From contig JAHBTK010000007.1 in assembly GCA_019638625.1 (NCBI GenBank), forward strand, positions 186,001 to 250,000: a DNA stretch of 64,000 nucleotides, written 5' to 3'. Source of the DNA: Chitinophagaceae bacterium (GTDB taxonomy: Bacteria > Bacteroidota > Bacteroidia > Chitinophagales > Chitinophagaceae). The notes beneath the pieces were generated by a model. That model did no database searches. It was not told where the DNA came from and was given only the letters and a program-made list of their open reading frames with translations. Positions 25,554 to 34,022 of the stretch are shown one piece after another. The position numbers were made by a program, and so were the translations under genes. Every line of letters begins with the position of its first letter. The first letter of the stretch is position 1.

Positions 25554-26423
25554 ATGGGAGAAGATACTCAATTGTATGAAACTACTGCCCAATCTCATTG
25601 GAAGTTGCCTGCCGCCTTACGCAGCAAACTGGATGCCCACCCGATTGGGAAAAATCTATATATCACCGAAATAGCATTTTTTCCTGAACAGAACTCCTTT
25701 TCCAAAGAAGTGCTGCCCAATAACCCCGATTATATCCTGTTATATTGTGTGGGGGGAACCGGCTGGTACAAAGTAGATAATAAAAAAAATACACTCAAGC
25801 CCAACCATTTTGCCATTTTACCCAGGAAAACCTTGGTGCAGATGGATGCCTCAGCGCACTGGAGTATTTATTATGTAAGATTTAATGGCACTATCGGGGA
25901 GTCGATGTACACCTATTTAAGAAGAGACAAGAATAAAATTGAACACTCAACTCCCCCGCTGGTAGGTCGGGTTGCACAATTCCGGGATATTATGCATCAT
26001 CTCCAATTGATGGATAACATGGAGAACCTGCTTTACGCCAATTTTCGCTTTTACAGCTTCCTGGGTACTTTCCGGTTGACGGTATTTAATTATATGAAGA
26101 AGGGCGTGGATAATATTATAGAAAAATGTGTGTTGATTATGAAGGAGCACCTGCATGAGAACCTTACACTGAATGAACTGGCCAAAAAAGCACATGTATC
26201 GGCATCTTATCTTTCTGCCTTATTCAAACAGAAAACGCATTACTCCCCTATCCAGCTATATACATCCCTTAAAATTCAGAAAGCCAGCCAATTACTGAAA
26301 GCAACCAATACGCCTATCAAACAAATTGCTGAAGAAATGGGCTACCTGGACCAATACAGCTTTTCCCGCTCGTTCAAGCAGGTGATGGGCACTTCGCCTA
26401 AACAGTTCCGCGAGTCGAAGTAG
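25554..26423 (+). CDS. AraC-family transcriptional regulator
   Basis: 289 residues. The N-terminal half (about 40-150) is a cupin-like sugar-sensing domain (YILLYCVGGTGWYKVDNKKN, HFAILPRKTLVQMDA). The C-terminal 100 residues hold two helix-turn-helix units: LTLNELAKKAHVSASYLSALFKQ (as landmarks) and TPIKQIAEEMGYLDQYSFSR, ending in GTSPKQFRE. The start is supported by a rare good Shine-Dalgarno (AAGGAG at 25541-25546, 8 bp before ATG). Divergent arrangement with the symporter, lyase and sialidase genes makes it their likely activator, responding to the imported sugar or its breakdown product. Confidence 0.92.
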   Translation: MGEDTQLYETTAQSHWKLPAALRSKLDAHPIGKNLYITEIAFFPEQNSFSKEVLPNNPDYILLYCVGGTGWYKVDNKKNTLKPNHFAILPRKTLVQMDASAHWSIYYVRFNGTIGESMYTYLRRDKNKIEHSTPPLVGRVAQFRDIMHHLQLMDNMENLLYANFRFYSFLGTFRLTVFNYMKKGVDNIIEKCVLIMKEHLHENLTLNELAKKAHVSASYLSALFKQKTHYSPIQLYTSLKIQKASQLLKATNTPIKQIAEEMGYLDQYSFSRSFKQVMGTSPKQFRESK

Positions 26424-26505
26424 GAGGCCGGTAAGAAACACAGGCAGGTATTGCTATTGCGTTAAGGAGTAAGCGTAATTTTTTCATTTTTACTAACTTT
26501 AACAG

Positions 26506-27771
26506 ATGGAGCAGTACGGAAAAATCCTGTTGATCGCAATGCCGGTTTTCCTGGTACTGGTTTTGTTTGAAAAATGGTATGGATGGCGAAAAGGATTTGA
26601 TACCGTACGGACACTGGATATGATCAGCAGCCTTACCAGCGGAGTGACCAATGTTACCAAAGACGTATTGGGGCTGAGCGTTGCCATATTAAGCTATGAA
26701 TGGATGGTGAGGAACTGGGCATTAACTCACATCAATACTACTTGGCTTACTTATGTGATTGTATTTATAGTGCTCGACTTTGCAGGCTATCTCACCCATG
26801 CCCTGCAACATAAGGTAAACTTTTTCTGGAATGCGCATATTATACATCACAGCAGTGAGGAGTTCAACTTAGCCTGTGCCCTGCGGCAAAGCATTTCTGT
26901 TTTTATACGATTGTTTGCTATTTTATTACTACCAGCGGCTCTTTTAGGCATAGCGCCAAAAGTGATCGCTATTGTGGCGCCGCTGCATCTGTTTGCCCAG
27001 TTCTGGTATCATACCCGGCATATCGGCAAAATGGGCTTTCTCGAAAAATTTATAGTCACTCCTTCTCATCACAGGGTACACCATGCTATTAACCCGGAAT
27101 ACATGGATAAAAATTTCGGGCAGATATTTATTTTTTGGGATAAACTTTTCGGCACTTTCCGGGAGGAGTTGAAAGAAGTGCCTCCTGTATATGGAGTGAC
27201 CCGTCCTGTGAGAACCTGGAATCCTATCAAAATAAACTTTCAGCACATGGCGCTGCTGGTAAAAGACGCCTGGCGTGCAGAAAGCTGGGCCGACAAGTTC
27301 AGGATCTTTTATAAGCCTACGGGTTGGCGGCCGGCAGATGTAGCCAACAGATACCCGGTATATAAAATAGCTGATGTATATCATTTTGAAAAATACGATA
27401 CGCCGGCTTCGCCGCTCAAAAAAGCCTGGTGCTGGTTACAAACCATAATGCTTTTATTACTGATAAGTTACTTCTTTGGGAATATAGCTGGTATTGGTGC
27501 GCCGGCTATGTTCATATACGGCGCTTTTATCTTCCTGTATGTTTATTCACTTACCGACCTGATGGATGGTAATCCCTCTGCCTGGATATTTGAAGCGTTA
27601 AAACTACTACTGGGGTGCGGTATCATTTATTATTATGGTGGTTGGTTTGGTATTGAAAAGTCGTTTGCCTTCACCAGCTATTTCCTGGTGGGTTATTTTA
27701 TTATTTCTTTCCTGGCTTCCCTGTATTTTTCTGCAGAAAGAAAAACCCTGCATGAAGGGTCGCATCGTTAA
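26506..27771 (+). CDS. Sterol desaturase/fatty acid hydroxylase superfamily membrane protein
   Basis: 421 residues, with the diiron histidine clusters of the superfamily: HALQH near residue 104, HIIHH near 120, WYHTRH near 170 and SHHRVHH near 190. They sit between membrane helices. The N-terminal domain hydroxylates or desaturates a lipid substrate. The C-terminal third adds about four more membrane helices, which is longer than the minimal family. Similar proteins in Bacteroidota are linked to lipid modification, but no lipid gene is adjacent. Its stop codon TAA shares the tetranucleotide TTAA with the stop of the convergent gene. Confidence 0.88.
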   Translation: MEQYGKILLIAMPVFLVLVLFEKWYGWRKGFDTVRTLDMISSLTSGVTNVTKDVLGLSVAILSYEWMVRNWALTHINTTWLTYVIVFIVLDFAGYLTHALQHKVNFFWNAHIIHHSSEEFNLACALRQSISVFIRLFAILLLPAALLGIAPKVIAIVAPLHLFAQFWYHTRHIGKMGFLEKFIVTPSHHRVHHAINPEYMDKNFGQIFIFWDKLFGTFREELKEVPPVYGVTRPVRTWNPIKINFQHMALLVKDAWRAESWADKFRIFYKPTGWRPADVANRYPVYKIADVYHFEKYDTPASPLKKAWCWLQTIMLLLLISYFFGNIAGIGAPAMFIYGAFIFLYVYSLTDLMDGNPSAWIFEALKLLLGCGIIYYYGGWFGIEKSFAFTSYFLVGYFIISFLASLYFSAERKTLHEGSHR

Positions 27772-28352
27772 AAATCAAAATACACATTACAGCCGTAGGT
27801 GTTGAACTTCTCACTTTCCAGCCCTTTTTTATAGAAAAACCCAACGGTAATGCCATGTCCGTTTTCCCGATCCCTTGGCGTGGAGAACCTGAACCCTGCT
27901 CTTATCATAGGTCCATACGACCGGGCAGTGAAATCCGAGTAGGTGCTTTTGGAAACTGTAATACCATAGTAACCAAAGCCTGCACCCAAATAACCGCCCA
28001 CCCGGCTATCATTATCCGGGGTTGATTTATACCCGAAGTTATAGTCAAGTACTGCGGGCACATCGTAGGCAAAAGCAACTCCGTAGTCGCTGTACATATT
28101 GTTGGCAATACCTACGCCTATCCCTAAGGGTAAGCCTACACTGACAGAAGCGTTATCATATTCCACAAAATTGTACCTGGGGAAATACGACAGGTTGGTT
28201 TGGAAAAGCGATATGGTATTGTTGTTACCATCTGTCGATTTTCCATCGAGTATGGAAATGGTAGCGCCGACGCTGTGCATGAAACTTTGTGCGGAAACCA
28301 ATTGGTGAAAGAAAAGAACAAATACAAGAACTGTTAGTCGTTTAGGTGTCAT
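27768..28352 (-). CDS. Outer-membrane beta-barrel protein, unknown function
   Basis: 194 residues. Signal peptide MTPKRLTVLVFVLFFHQLVSAQ with cleavage after SAQ. The mature chain alternates small, polar and aromatic residues (VSVGLPLGIGVGIAN, GYLGAGFGYYGITVS, YGPMIRAGFRFST, HGITVGFFYKKGL) and ends in VYFDF, an aromatic C-terminus expected of an eight-stranded barrel inserted by BAM. No domain family is named. It overlaps the desaturase-like gene tail-to-tail by 4 bp. Confidence 0.75.
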   Translation of the reverse strand: MTPKRLTVLVFVLFFHQLVSAQSFMHSVGATISILDGKSTDGNNNTISLFQTNLSYFPRYNFVEYDNASVSVGLPLGIGVGIANNMYSDYGVAFAYDVPAVLDYNFGYKSTPDNDSRVGGYLGAGFGYYGITVSKSTYSDFTARSYGPMIRAGFRFSTPRDRENGHGITVGFFYKKGLESEKFNTYGCNVYFDF

Positions 28353-28460
28353 ATTGGTGTTTTAAGGAAAGCAATTTAAAGTATTATTTCTTTTGTAAAC
28401 AGAAAATGGTTTACAATAGGCGGGAAGTGATCGGCCCGGTTTGCCCGAAAGTAACAAAAA

Positions 28461-28493
28461 AGCACTCTCCGCTTCAGCCATACGGAAAGTGCT
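28461..28493 (-). terminator. Rho-independent terminator of the phosphonate operon
   Basis: On the minus strand AGCACTTTCCG, an 11-base loop, CGGAGAGTGCT, then TTTTTTG. The stem has 11 pairs with one G-T wobble. It lies 19 bp after the stop of the phosphonoacetaldehyde dehydrogenase gene and fits as end of that operon. Confidence 0.85.
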
Positions 28494-28511
28494 GATTACA
28501 AAACCTTTGTT

Positions 28512-29924
28512 TTACCAGGGTAAGGAGAATGTTTTAACGTAGCTGAAGCACTTCATGGCCTCAATTACTCCTTCTTTGATACCCAAACCGGAGTCCTTGA
28601 TCCCGCCAAACGGAGAGCTTTCTATACGGTAGCCGGGCACTTCATTGATGTTAACCGTACCCACTTTTAGTTCCCGTATAAATCGTAGTGCGTATTCCAT
28701 ATTGTTGGTTACAATGCCGGAAGATAAGCCATAGGCTGTGGAATTGGATAAAGCGATAGCATCTTCGATATCTTTGAAGGTCAGAATCGGGGCCAGGGGA
28801 CCGAAGGACTCATGCACCACCATATCGGCGTTGCGGGGAACATCCTTTATCACAGTCGGCTCCAGCAACGCGCCTTTGCGGCTACCGCCCAGTAATACTT
28901 TAGCGCCCTGCTCTACCGCCTTTTTAACTACAGTTTCCAGGTAAATGGCAGCCGGCTCGTCAATAACGGTACCTACTTTTGTTTTAGGATCCGCGGGGTC
29001 TCCGCAGGTATACTCCTTTGCTTTTTCCACCAGCCGGCGGGTAAACTCCTCTTTTATTTTTTCATGTACGAGTATTCTTTTTACGGCAGTACAGCGTTGA
29101 CCGCTGTTGCGGAATGAACCTTCGGCTGCGAGTAGCACTGCCTTTTCCATATCAGCATCTTCCATCACGATCAGCGGGTCGTTACCGCCCAGTTCAAGGA
29201 TCACTTTTTTGTAGCCAACACTGGCGGCGATATGTTTGCCTACAGGCACGCTTCCTGTAAAGGAAACGATATCCACACGGGGATCTTTTACCAGCGGCTC
29301 TGCTATTTCTTTGGTTGGACCCAGCAGGGTGCTCAGCATATAATGCGGCAAGCCTGCCTCATATAGTAATTCTGTTAATAATATTGCTGTGAGGGGCGTT
29401 TTTTCAGAAGGCTTTAAAATAACGGGAGTACCGGTTGCCAGGGCCGGCGCCAGCTTATGTGCTACCTGGTTCAGCGGATGGTTGAACGGGGTGATACAAA
29501 CCGCCAAGGACAAAGGTTCCCTGGTAGTAAATATTTTACGTGCTTTTCCCTGAGGGGAAATATCGCAGGAAAAGATCTGCCCGTCATCTTTAAGGCACTC
29601 CATAGCGGCAAACATCAATACATCGTGCGCCCGCCCGGTTTCATAAACAGCCTCCCGGATGGCCAGCCCGGATTCGTTGCTGATGGTTTTTGCAAATAAT
29701 TCTTTTCTTTCTACCAGCAACTGTCTCGCCTTGTCCAGTATACTGAAACGATCATAACGCGTTAGTTTAACTCCACCCTTTAGCGCCGTTACAATGGCTT
29801 CCTCCGTTTCCTCCGCTCCTGCTAAAGTTACCGTACCCACTATGCGGTTGTCGTAAGGGCTTTTTACTTCCAGTAATTTGCTGCTTTTTACCGGTTTGCC
29901 GGCAACATAACTTGTAAGGTTCAT
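28512..29924 (-). CDS. phnY: Phosphonoacetaldehyde dehydrogenase-like aldehyde dehydrogenase
   Basis: Aldehyde dehydrogenase superfamily, about 470 residues. The ATG at 29924 is used; an upstream TTG adds only two residues. Landmarks are CITPFNHPLNQVAHKLAPAL, LKPSEKTPLTA, SFTGSVPVGKHIA, LELGGNDPLIV (general base Glu) and NSGQRCTAVKRILV (catalytic Cys), ending with EGVIEAMKCFSYVKTF. The specific call rests on the next gene upstream, a phosphonoacetate hydrolase 16 bp away. Together they would turn phosphonoacetaldehyde into phosphonoacetate, then acetate and phosphate. On its own it could be another NAD(P)-dependent aldehyde dehydrogenase. Confidence 0.82.
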   Translation of the reverse strand: MNLTSYVAGKPVKSSKLLEVKSPYDNRIVGTVTLAGAEETEEAIVTALKGGVKLTRYDRFSILDKARQLLVERKELFAKTISNESGLAIREAVYETGRAHDVLMFAAMECLKDDGQIFSCDISPQGKARKIFTTREPLSLAVCITPFNHPLNQVAHKLAPALATGTPVILKPSEKTPLTAILLTELLYEAGLPHYMLSTLLGPTKEIAEPLVKDPRVDIVSFTGSVPVGKHIAASVGYKKVILELGGNDPLIVMEDADMEKAVLLAAEGSFRNSGQRCTAVKRILVHEKIKEEFTRRLVEKAKEYTCGDPADPKTKVGTVIDEPAAIYLETVVKKAVEQGAKVLLGGSRKGALLEPTVIKDVPRNADMVVHESFGPLAPILTFKDIEDAIALSNSTAYGLSSGIVTNNMEYALRFIRELKVGTVNINEVPGYRIESSPFGGIKDSGLGIKEGVIEAMKCFSYVKTFSLPW

Positions 29925-29940
29925 GATCAAAAGAATGGAG

Positions 29941-31185
29941 TTATTGATTGGTTCCGTTTATGGTGAAATCAAATACGTCGAAATTCCTGGGGTCTCCACT
30001 CGCTTTTATTTTATATGCCTGGTTGAGCGGATGAGAAATGATCAGGGGTACCATTTCCTCGTACCGCCCGCCATGAGAACGGAGTGTTCCGTCCAGCGCC
30101 GAAAGGTCGTGGTATTGCGGCTTGCGACCTACTACCACATCCCTGGCCGATAACACCACCAGGTCGCCTGTTCTGTCTTCCGGCTGTTCCAGCAATCTGG
30201 TAGCAGTTGACCTGTCGTGCACTTCGGTTATCCCCGGCTGAATGCTCAACCAGTTTTTTACCGTGGTAATATCCTGCGATTTATCCACGTGTACTACCAC
30301 GTAAGACCCCAATGCGCCGTGGTGTTTTACATACGGGTCGGTGATGGGGCAAATTACACGGAAACCGCTGCCGAATTGCGCTTCCAGCATATCTTCCACA
30401 AAAAGCACGTTAGGAGTGCCATCCGGGTTAATTTTGGCATTCATTCCGTGATCGGCAGTCGCACCCACAATGGCGCCTGCTTTTATCAGTTTACCTATTT
30501 CGGCGTCCATCGCTTCGTAAAAAGCCAGGGATTCTTCTGCTTCCGGGGCATAGGTGTGTTGCATATAATCCGTCAGAGACAGGTAGAGAAAATCCGCCAT
30601 TCCCTTTTCGATGAGTGCAACGCCTGCTCTTAATACAAACAAGCTTGCGTCGGGGCTGTAAATAGCCGGCGTAGGAAAACCAACTATCTCTTCCGCATTT
30701 TCTATACCATGAGTATCTTGTTTCGCCTGATTAGCCTTTTCTGCCGAAAAAGCAATTCCTTTTAATTTATAGGAGAGAATATCTCTTAATTTTTCCTTTG
30801 CTGTCACCACGGCCACTTTTCTGCCGGCGTTGGCCGCTGCTGCCAGTATCGTATCTGCTCTCAGGTATTCGGAAGAGTTCATCATTACTTCCTGGTCTCT
30901 GGCGGCATCATAAAAGAAGTTGCCACTGATTCCGTGAACGGCCGGAGATACACCTGTAACGATAGAGGAGTTGTTTACGTTGGTAAACGAAGGTAAGGCC
31001 CCCCTTACCATACCGCGGTATCCTGCTTTGCTCATTTGTTGCAGGTTAGGCAGCCTTCCGTGTGCTGCTGTTACATCAAGGTATTCATCTGCAGAACCAT
31101 CGATACATATTACCACGATCGGTTTTGCAGCGGGAGTAAATGTTTTAGCGTTAACTGAAAAAGGAACTGTAGAGATAGCTGCCAT
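29941..31185 (-). CDS. phnA: Phosphonoacetate hydrolase
   Basis: Alkaline-phosphatase superfamily member that splits the C-P bond of phosphonoacetate. From the ATG at 31185 the two-metal site reads Asp29 (VICIDGSADEY), Thr68 (PSFTNVNNSS), Asp206 and His210 (LTDYMQHTYAPE), Asp245-His246 (TADHGMN), and a later His in GTLRSHGGRYEE. These are the expected ligands and nucleophile. The alternative start at 31230 would add a hydrophobic stretch and displace nothing useful, so the shorter form is chosen. 414 residues, normal for PhnA. It lies between its regulator gene and the dehydrogenase gene. Confidence 0.9.
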   Translation of the reverse strand: MAAISTVPFSVNAKTFTPAAKPIVVICIDGSADEYLDVTAAHGRLPNLQQMSKAGYRGMVRGALPSFTNVNNSSIVTGVSPAVHGISGNFFYDAARDQEVMMNSSEYLRADTILAAAANAGRKVAVVTAKEKLRDILSYKLKGIAFSAEKANQAKQDTHGIENAEEIVGFPTPAIYSPDASLFVLRAGVALIEKGMADFLYLSLTDYMQHTYAPEAEESLAFYEAMDAEIGKLIKAGAIVGATADHGMNAKINPDGTPNVLFVEDMLEAQFGSGFRVICPITDPYVKHHGALGSYVVVHVDKSQDITTVKNWLSIQPGITEVHDRSTATRLLEQPEDRTGDLVVLSARDVVVGRKPQYHDLSALDGTLRSHGGRYEEMVPLIISHPLNQAYKIKASGDPRNFDVFDFTINGTNQ

Positions 31186-31270
31186 GGTATTGTTTATAAA
31201 TACTAAAAAATATATAGCAAATGTAAACAATTATTTATTTCCCCAAGATACAAGTTTTGAACAAATAAAA

Positions 31271-31858
31271 TTACCGGCCGGTAGTGATAAAATAGTAAAT
31301 AATCAGCATAAGCGCGTCTTCGTCGCCCACATTAGCCGGTTTATGCGGTAACCTGCCATCAAAAAAGAGCGAGTCCCCTTCATTCAGTACGTATTGGTCG
31401 TTTTCAATCTGGTATTCCACCTGTCCTTTTAGGATATATTTATATTCATAGGCATCGGTGGTGATCATATTGGTACGGCGGGCGCCTTTTTTCAATTCCA
31501 GTAATACCGTATCCACCGGGCCGGCATCCATATTACGGGTGAGGATGCGTTTGTATTTAAAGCCTTTGGCAGTTTCTTTTTCAAAAGGATGGTAGTCGGC
31601 AGGCGTTTTAATGATGACTTTCTGTGTACTTTCCTTATTGTGACTGATCCCTTCAAAAAAGTCTTTAAGGTCTACTTTAAGCGCCAGTACAATATTCATC
31701 AGTACCGGCAGCGATGGCACGGTCCGGTTATTCTCTATCTGGGATATCAGTCCTTTACTGACCTGGGCCTCCGTAGCCAGTTCCTGTACTGTCTTTTTCT
31801 GGAACTTCCTGGTTTCTTTTATTTTGTTGCTTATCTGGATAAGGATGTCCTCCTGCAT
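31271..31858 (-). CDS. XRE-family regulator with C-terminal cupin domain
   Basis: 195 residues from the ATG at 31858; the longer frame to 31933 adds a basic, unlikely N-terminus. Residues about 8-62 form a lambda-repressor-like HTH (VQELATEAQVSKGLISQIEN, then RTVPSLPVLMNIVLALKVD). Residues about 110-190 form a cupin (YKYILKGQVEYQIEND, LNEGDSLFFDGRLPHKPAN). Such XRE-cupin regulators sense small catabolites through the cupin barrel. It precedes phnA by 85 bp on the same strand, so it probably controls the phosphonate operon, perhaps autogenously. Confidence 0.88.
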   Translation of the reverse strand: MQEDILIQISNKIKETRKFQKKTVQELATEAQVSKGLISQIENNRTVPSLPVLMNIVLALKVDLKDFFEGISHNKESTQKVIIKTPADYHPFEKETAKGFKYKRILTRNMDAGPVDTVLLELKKGARRTNMITTDAYEYKYILKGQVEYQIENDQYVLNEGDSLFFDGRLPHKPANVGDEDALMLIIYYFITTGR

Positions 31859-31995
31859 ATGTATCTTTTTATCTAAATTAAAGGTAAACTTAATATCAGG
31901 CAAATGTTTTCGAAAGAAACGTTTGATAATCAAATATTTGTTTTAATAGCGCTATCGGGGCTTCAATTAAATGAAAATCCGGAACTTTGCTGTAC

Positions 31996-32415
31996 ATGAC
32001 AATTAATGAACAGCAGGACGCTATAATAGAGGAATTCAGTTTTTTTTCTGACTGGACGGAAAAATATGAGCATATCATTCAAATGGGCAGGGACCTACCC
32101 CTTATTGAAGAACGGTATAAGGTAGACGAAAACCTGATAAGGGGTTGCCAGTCACGGGTATGGCTGCACGCAGATTGCCGGGACGGAAAGATTTACTTTA
32201 CAGCAGATAGCGACGCGTTAATTACCAAGGGATTAGTGAGTATGATGGTGCGGGTACTTTCCGGCCAGGCGGCAAAAGACATTGCTGAAGCGCAGATTTA
32301 TTTCATCGATGAAATAGGCTTGAAAAGCCACCTGTCACTCACCCGGTCCAACGGATTATTATCGATGCTGAAACAGATGAAAATGTACGGTGTAGCCTTT
32401 CAATCTGCCGGTTAA
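31996..32415 (+). CDS. sufE: SufE-like cysteine desulfurase activator
   Basis: 139 residues from the ATG at 31996. SufE accepts persulfide sulfur from the desulfurase SufS and delivers it for Fe-S cluster assembly. The acceptor is Cys51 in LIRGCQSRVWL, the family signature, preceded by a standard N-terminal part (DWTEKYEHIIQMGRDLP). The C-terminal helix contains GLKSHLSLTRSNGLLSM, also typical. Cytoplasmic. A DUF59 gene follows 39 bp later, a usual Suf neighbour; sufBCDS are not in the window. Confidence 0.93.
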   Translation: MTINEQQDAIIEEFSFFSDWTEKYEHIIQMGRDLPLIEERYKVDENLIRGCQSRVWLHADCRDGKIYFTADSDALITKGLVSMMVRVLSGQAAKDIAEAQIYFIDEIGLKSHLSLTRSNGLLSMLKQMKMYGVAFQSAG

Positions 32416-32454
32416 ACAGGGCAGAGAGATGAGATTGAATTAAATAATGGTAAC

Positions 32455-32760
32455 ATGGAACAATTAAGAGATAAGGTAGAAGAAGCTTTAAAAACGGTTT
32501 ATGACCCGGAAATACCGGTGAATATATGGGAATTGGGGCTGGTATATGAAGTGAAAATAGAAGGAGAAGGGAAGGTAAAGATCACGATGACCCTTACAGC
32601 GCCTGCCTGCCCGGTAGCCGGCGAAATAGTAGCGGAAGTGCAACAGAAAGCAGAAGCCATAGAAGGGGTAACGGATGTTCATGTTCACCTCACTTTTGAT
32701 CCCCCGTGGAACAGAAGTATGATGAGCGAGGAAGCCCGGCTGGAACTGGGTTTTATGTAG
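32455..32760 (+). CDS. DUF59/MIP18-like Fe-S assembly protein (SufT-like)
   Basis: 101 residues. The family signature is present: VYDPEIPVNIWELGLVYEV at the start, a TLTAPACP motif with the reactive-type cysteine in the middle, and HVHLTFDPPWNRSMMSEEAR at the end. Members act in maturation of Fe-S proteins alongside the Suf machinery. It is on the same strand as sufE, 39 bp downstream, so co-transcription is likely. The name sufT is used for this group but the in-vivo client is unknown. Confidence 0.9.
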   Translation: MEQLRDKVEEALKTVYDPEIPVNIWELGLVYEVKIEGEGKVKITMTLTAPACPVAGEIVAEVQQKAEAIEGVTDVHVHLTFDPPWNRSMMSEEARLELGFM

Positions 32761-32812
32761 AGCTGGAACCGGTTTTAGGGCAATATTGTCAAATGGTAAT
32801 CCGTTATTATTT

Positions 32813-32820
32813 TATATTTG
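32813..32820 (+). promoter_or_regulatory. -7 motif before the PKD/DNRLRE lipoprotein gene
   Basis: TATATTTG fits TAnnTTTG. It lies 31 bp before the preferred ATG at 32852 and only 7 bp before an alternative in-frame ATG at 32828, which favours the later start. A TTG at 32786 sits 24 bp upstream, slightly far for a -33 element. Confidence 0.4.
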
Positions 32821-32851
32821 CGTTTTAATGAATCATAAAGACCGTTTACAT

Positions 32852-33796
32852 ATGAAAGTGATATCTTATGCCTTATTCCTATTGTGTGTTGCAACAGTGC
32901 TGTTTTCCAGTTGTACGAAGGAGGAAATCCTGAATAACAAGATTCCGGTTGCTATTGCTGGCGACAGCCTGACTGTTGAGGCGAGCCCGGAGGATTTTAT
33001 AACCTTAACCGGCTCCGGTACTGATTCCGATGGAGAAATAGTGGCCTATCTATGGAGCCAGGTATCTGGTCCTAATAAAGCGGAAATAATTACTGATGGC
33101 GCGGCTGAGACGAAGGTTACCAATCTTATGCCGGGTACCTATGTTTTTCAGTTAATGGTGATTGATGATGATGGTGCTACAGGTGTGGACAATGTTGTGA
33201 TTGTAGTTACGGGTCCTCATTACCTGGACCTTAAGTCACCAAACAATCCTTATGAGGCCCTGATTGCCGGATACCTGCAAAATCAGGTTAATCTTTCAAA
33301 TCCAGTCCCAATGGAGATTACTGCCGTTTCTTGGACAATAGGGGGAAATGTTATTACCGGTCGGGGAGCTTTTAAATTTGACCTGGACCCTATTCCTTCC
33401 ACCGCCACCATTCTGAGCGCTAAGTTGTCTCTATATTCAATGCCGGCGCCAACACCAAATGGAAACCTGGTTACGGCCAATGCCGGGACTAACAATAGCA
33501 TATATATAAGGCGTGTGACAAGTGATTGGCACCCTGAAACTGTTACCTGGGCAAACCAGCCTTCTACTGCGGAATCAAACCAGGTTACAATTGGCCACAC
33601 AGACCTTCCCTATCTTGATCTGATTGACGTAGATGTTACGCAATTACTTCAGGATATGATTGATAATAATACCAGATATGGATTTCAGATTCGTCTTGTA
33701 TCTGAATCTATATATACATCCCGTCAATTTTGTTCGAGTAGATATCCCGATGCTACAAAGCATCCAAGGCTAAAAATTGAGTATAAGCACAATTAG
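32852..33796 (+). CDS. PKD plus DNRLRE domain surface lipoprotein
   Basis: 314 residues. The ATG at 32852 starts the lipoprotein signal MKVISYALFLLCVATVLFSSC (Cys21). Residues about 35-115 form a PKD/Ig-like domain (GSGTDSDGEIVAYLWSQVSG, PGTYVFQLMVIDDDGATG). Residues about 150-310 match the DNRLRE/CBM96-type fold: GAFKFDLDPIPSTATILSAK, IYIRRVTSDWHPETVTWANQ, VDVTQLLQDMI and HPRLKIEY. Such modules bind polysaccharides such as alginate or occur in T9SS surface proteins. Probably exposed on the cell surface and glycan-binding; no catalytic part. Confidence 0.85.
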   Translation: MKVISYALFLLCVATVLFSSCTKEEILNNKIPVAIAGDSLTVEASPEDFITLTGSGTDSDGEIVAYLWSQVSGPNKAEIITDGAAETKVTNLMPGTYVFQLMVIDDDGATGVDNVVIVVTGPHYLDLKSPNNPYEALIAGYLQNQVNLSNPVPMEITAVSWTIGGNVITGRGAFKFDLDPIPSTATILSAKLSLYSMPAPTPNGNLVTANAGTNNSIYIRRVTSDWHPETVTWANQPSTAESNQVTIGHTDLPYLDLIDVDVTQLLQDMIDNNTRYGFQIRLVSESIYTSRQFCSSRYPDATKHPRLKIEYKHN

Positions 33797-33815
33797 TATT
33801 CAAAGAAAATAGATG

Positions 33816-33849
33816 AATAGCCCGGCGTTCAAACAAGCGCCGGGCTATT
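33816..33849. terminator. Strong hairpin between convergent genes
   Basis: AATAGCCCGGCG, a 10-base loop, CGCCGGGCTATT: 12 perfect pairs. T-rich sequence follows on plus (TTGATTT), and a TTCATC-rich tail follows on minus. It likely ends the plus-strand lipoprotein gene and may also block read-through from the minus-strand T9SS gene. Confidence 0.75.
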
Positions 33850-34022
33850 TGATTTATGGGATTCCTTCAAAAATGTAAGTGTTGATTTTCCATTAGCATG
33901 ATGCGAAATTGTTTTCATTAACAGGGGAGATGACGGTTATACTTCTTTAGAAGATGAAACACTCTTTGATCATCGTTAGACTATCATAAATCTTACCGAT
34001 TTCTGGTGTCCCGGCTTTACAT

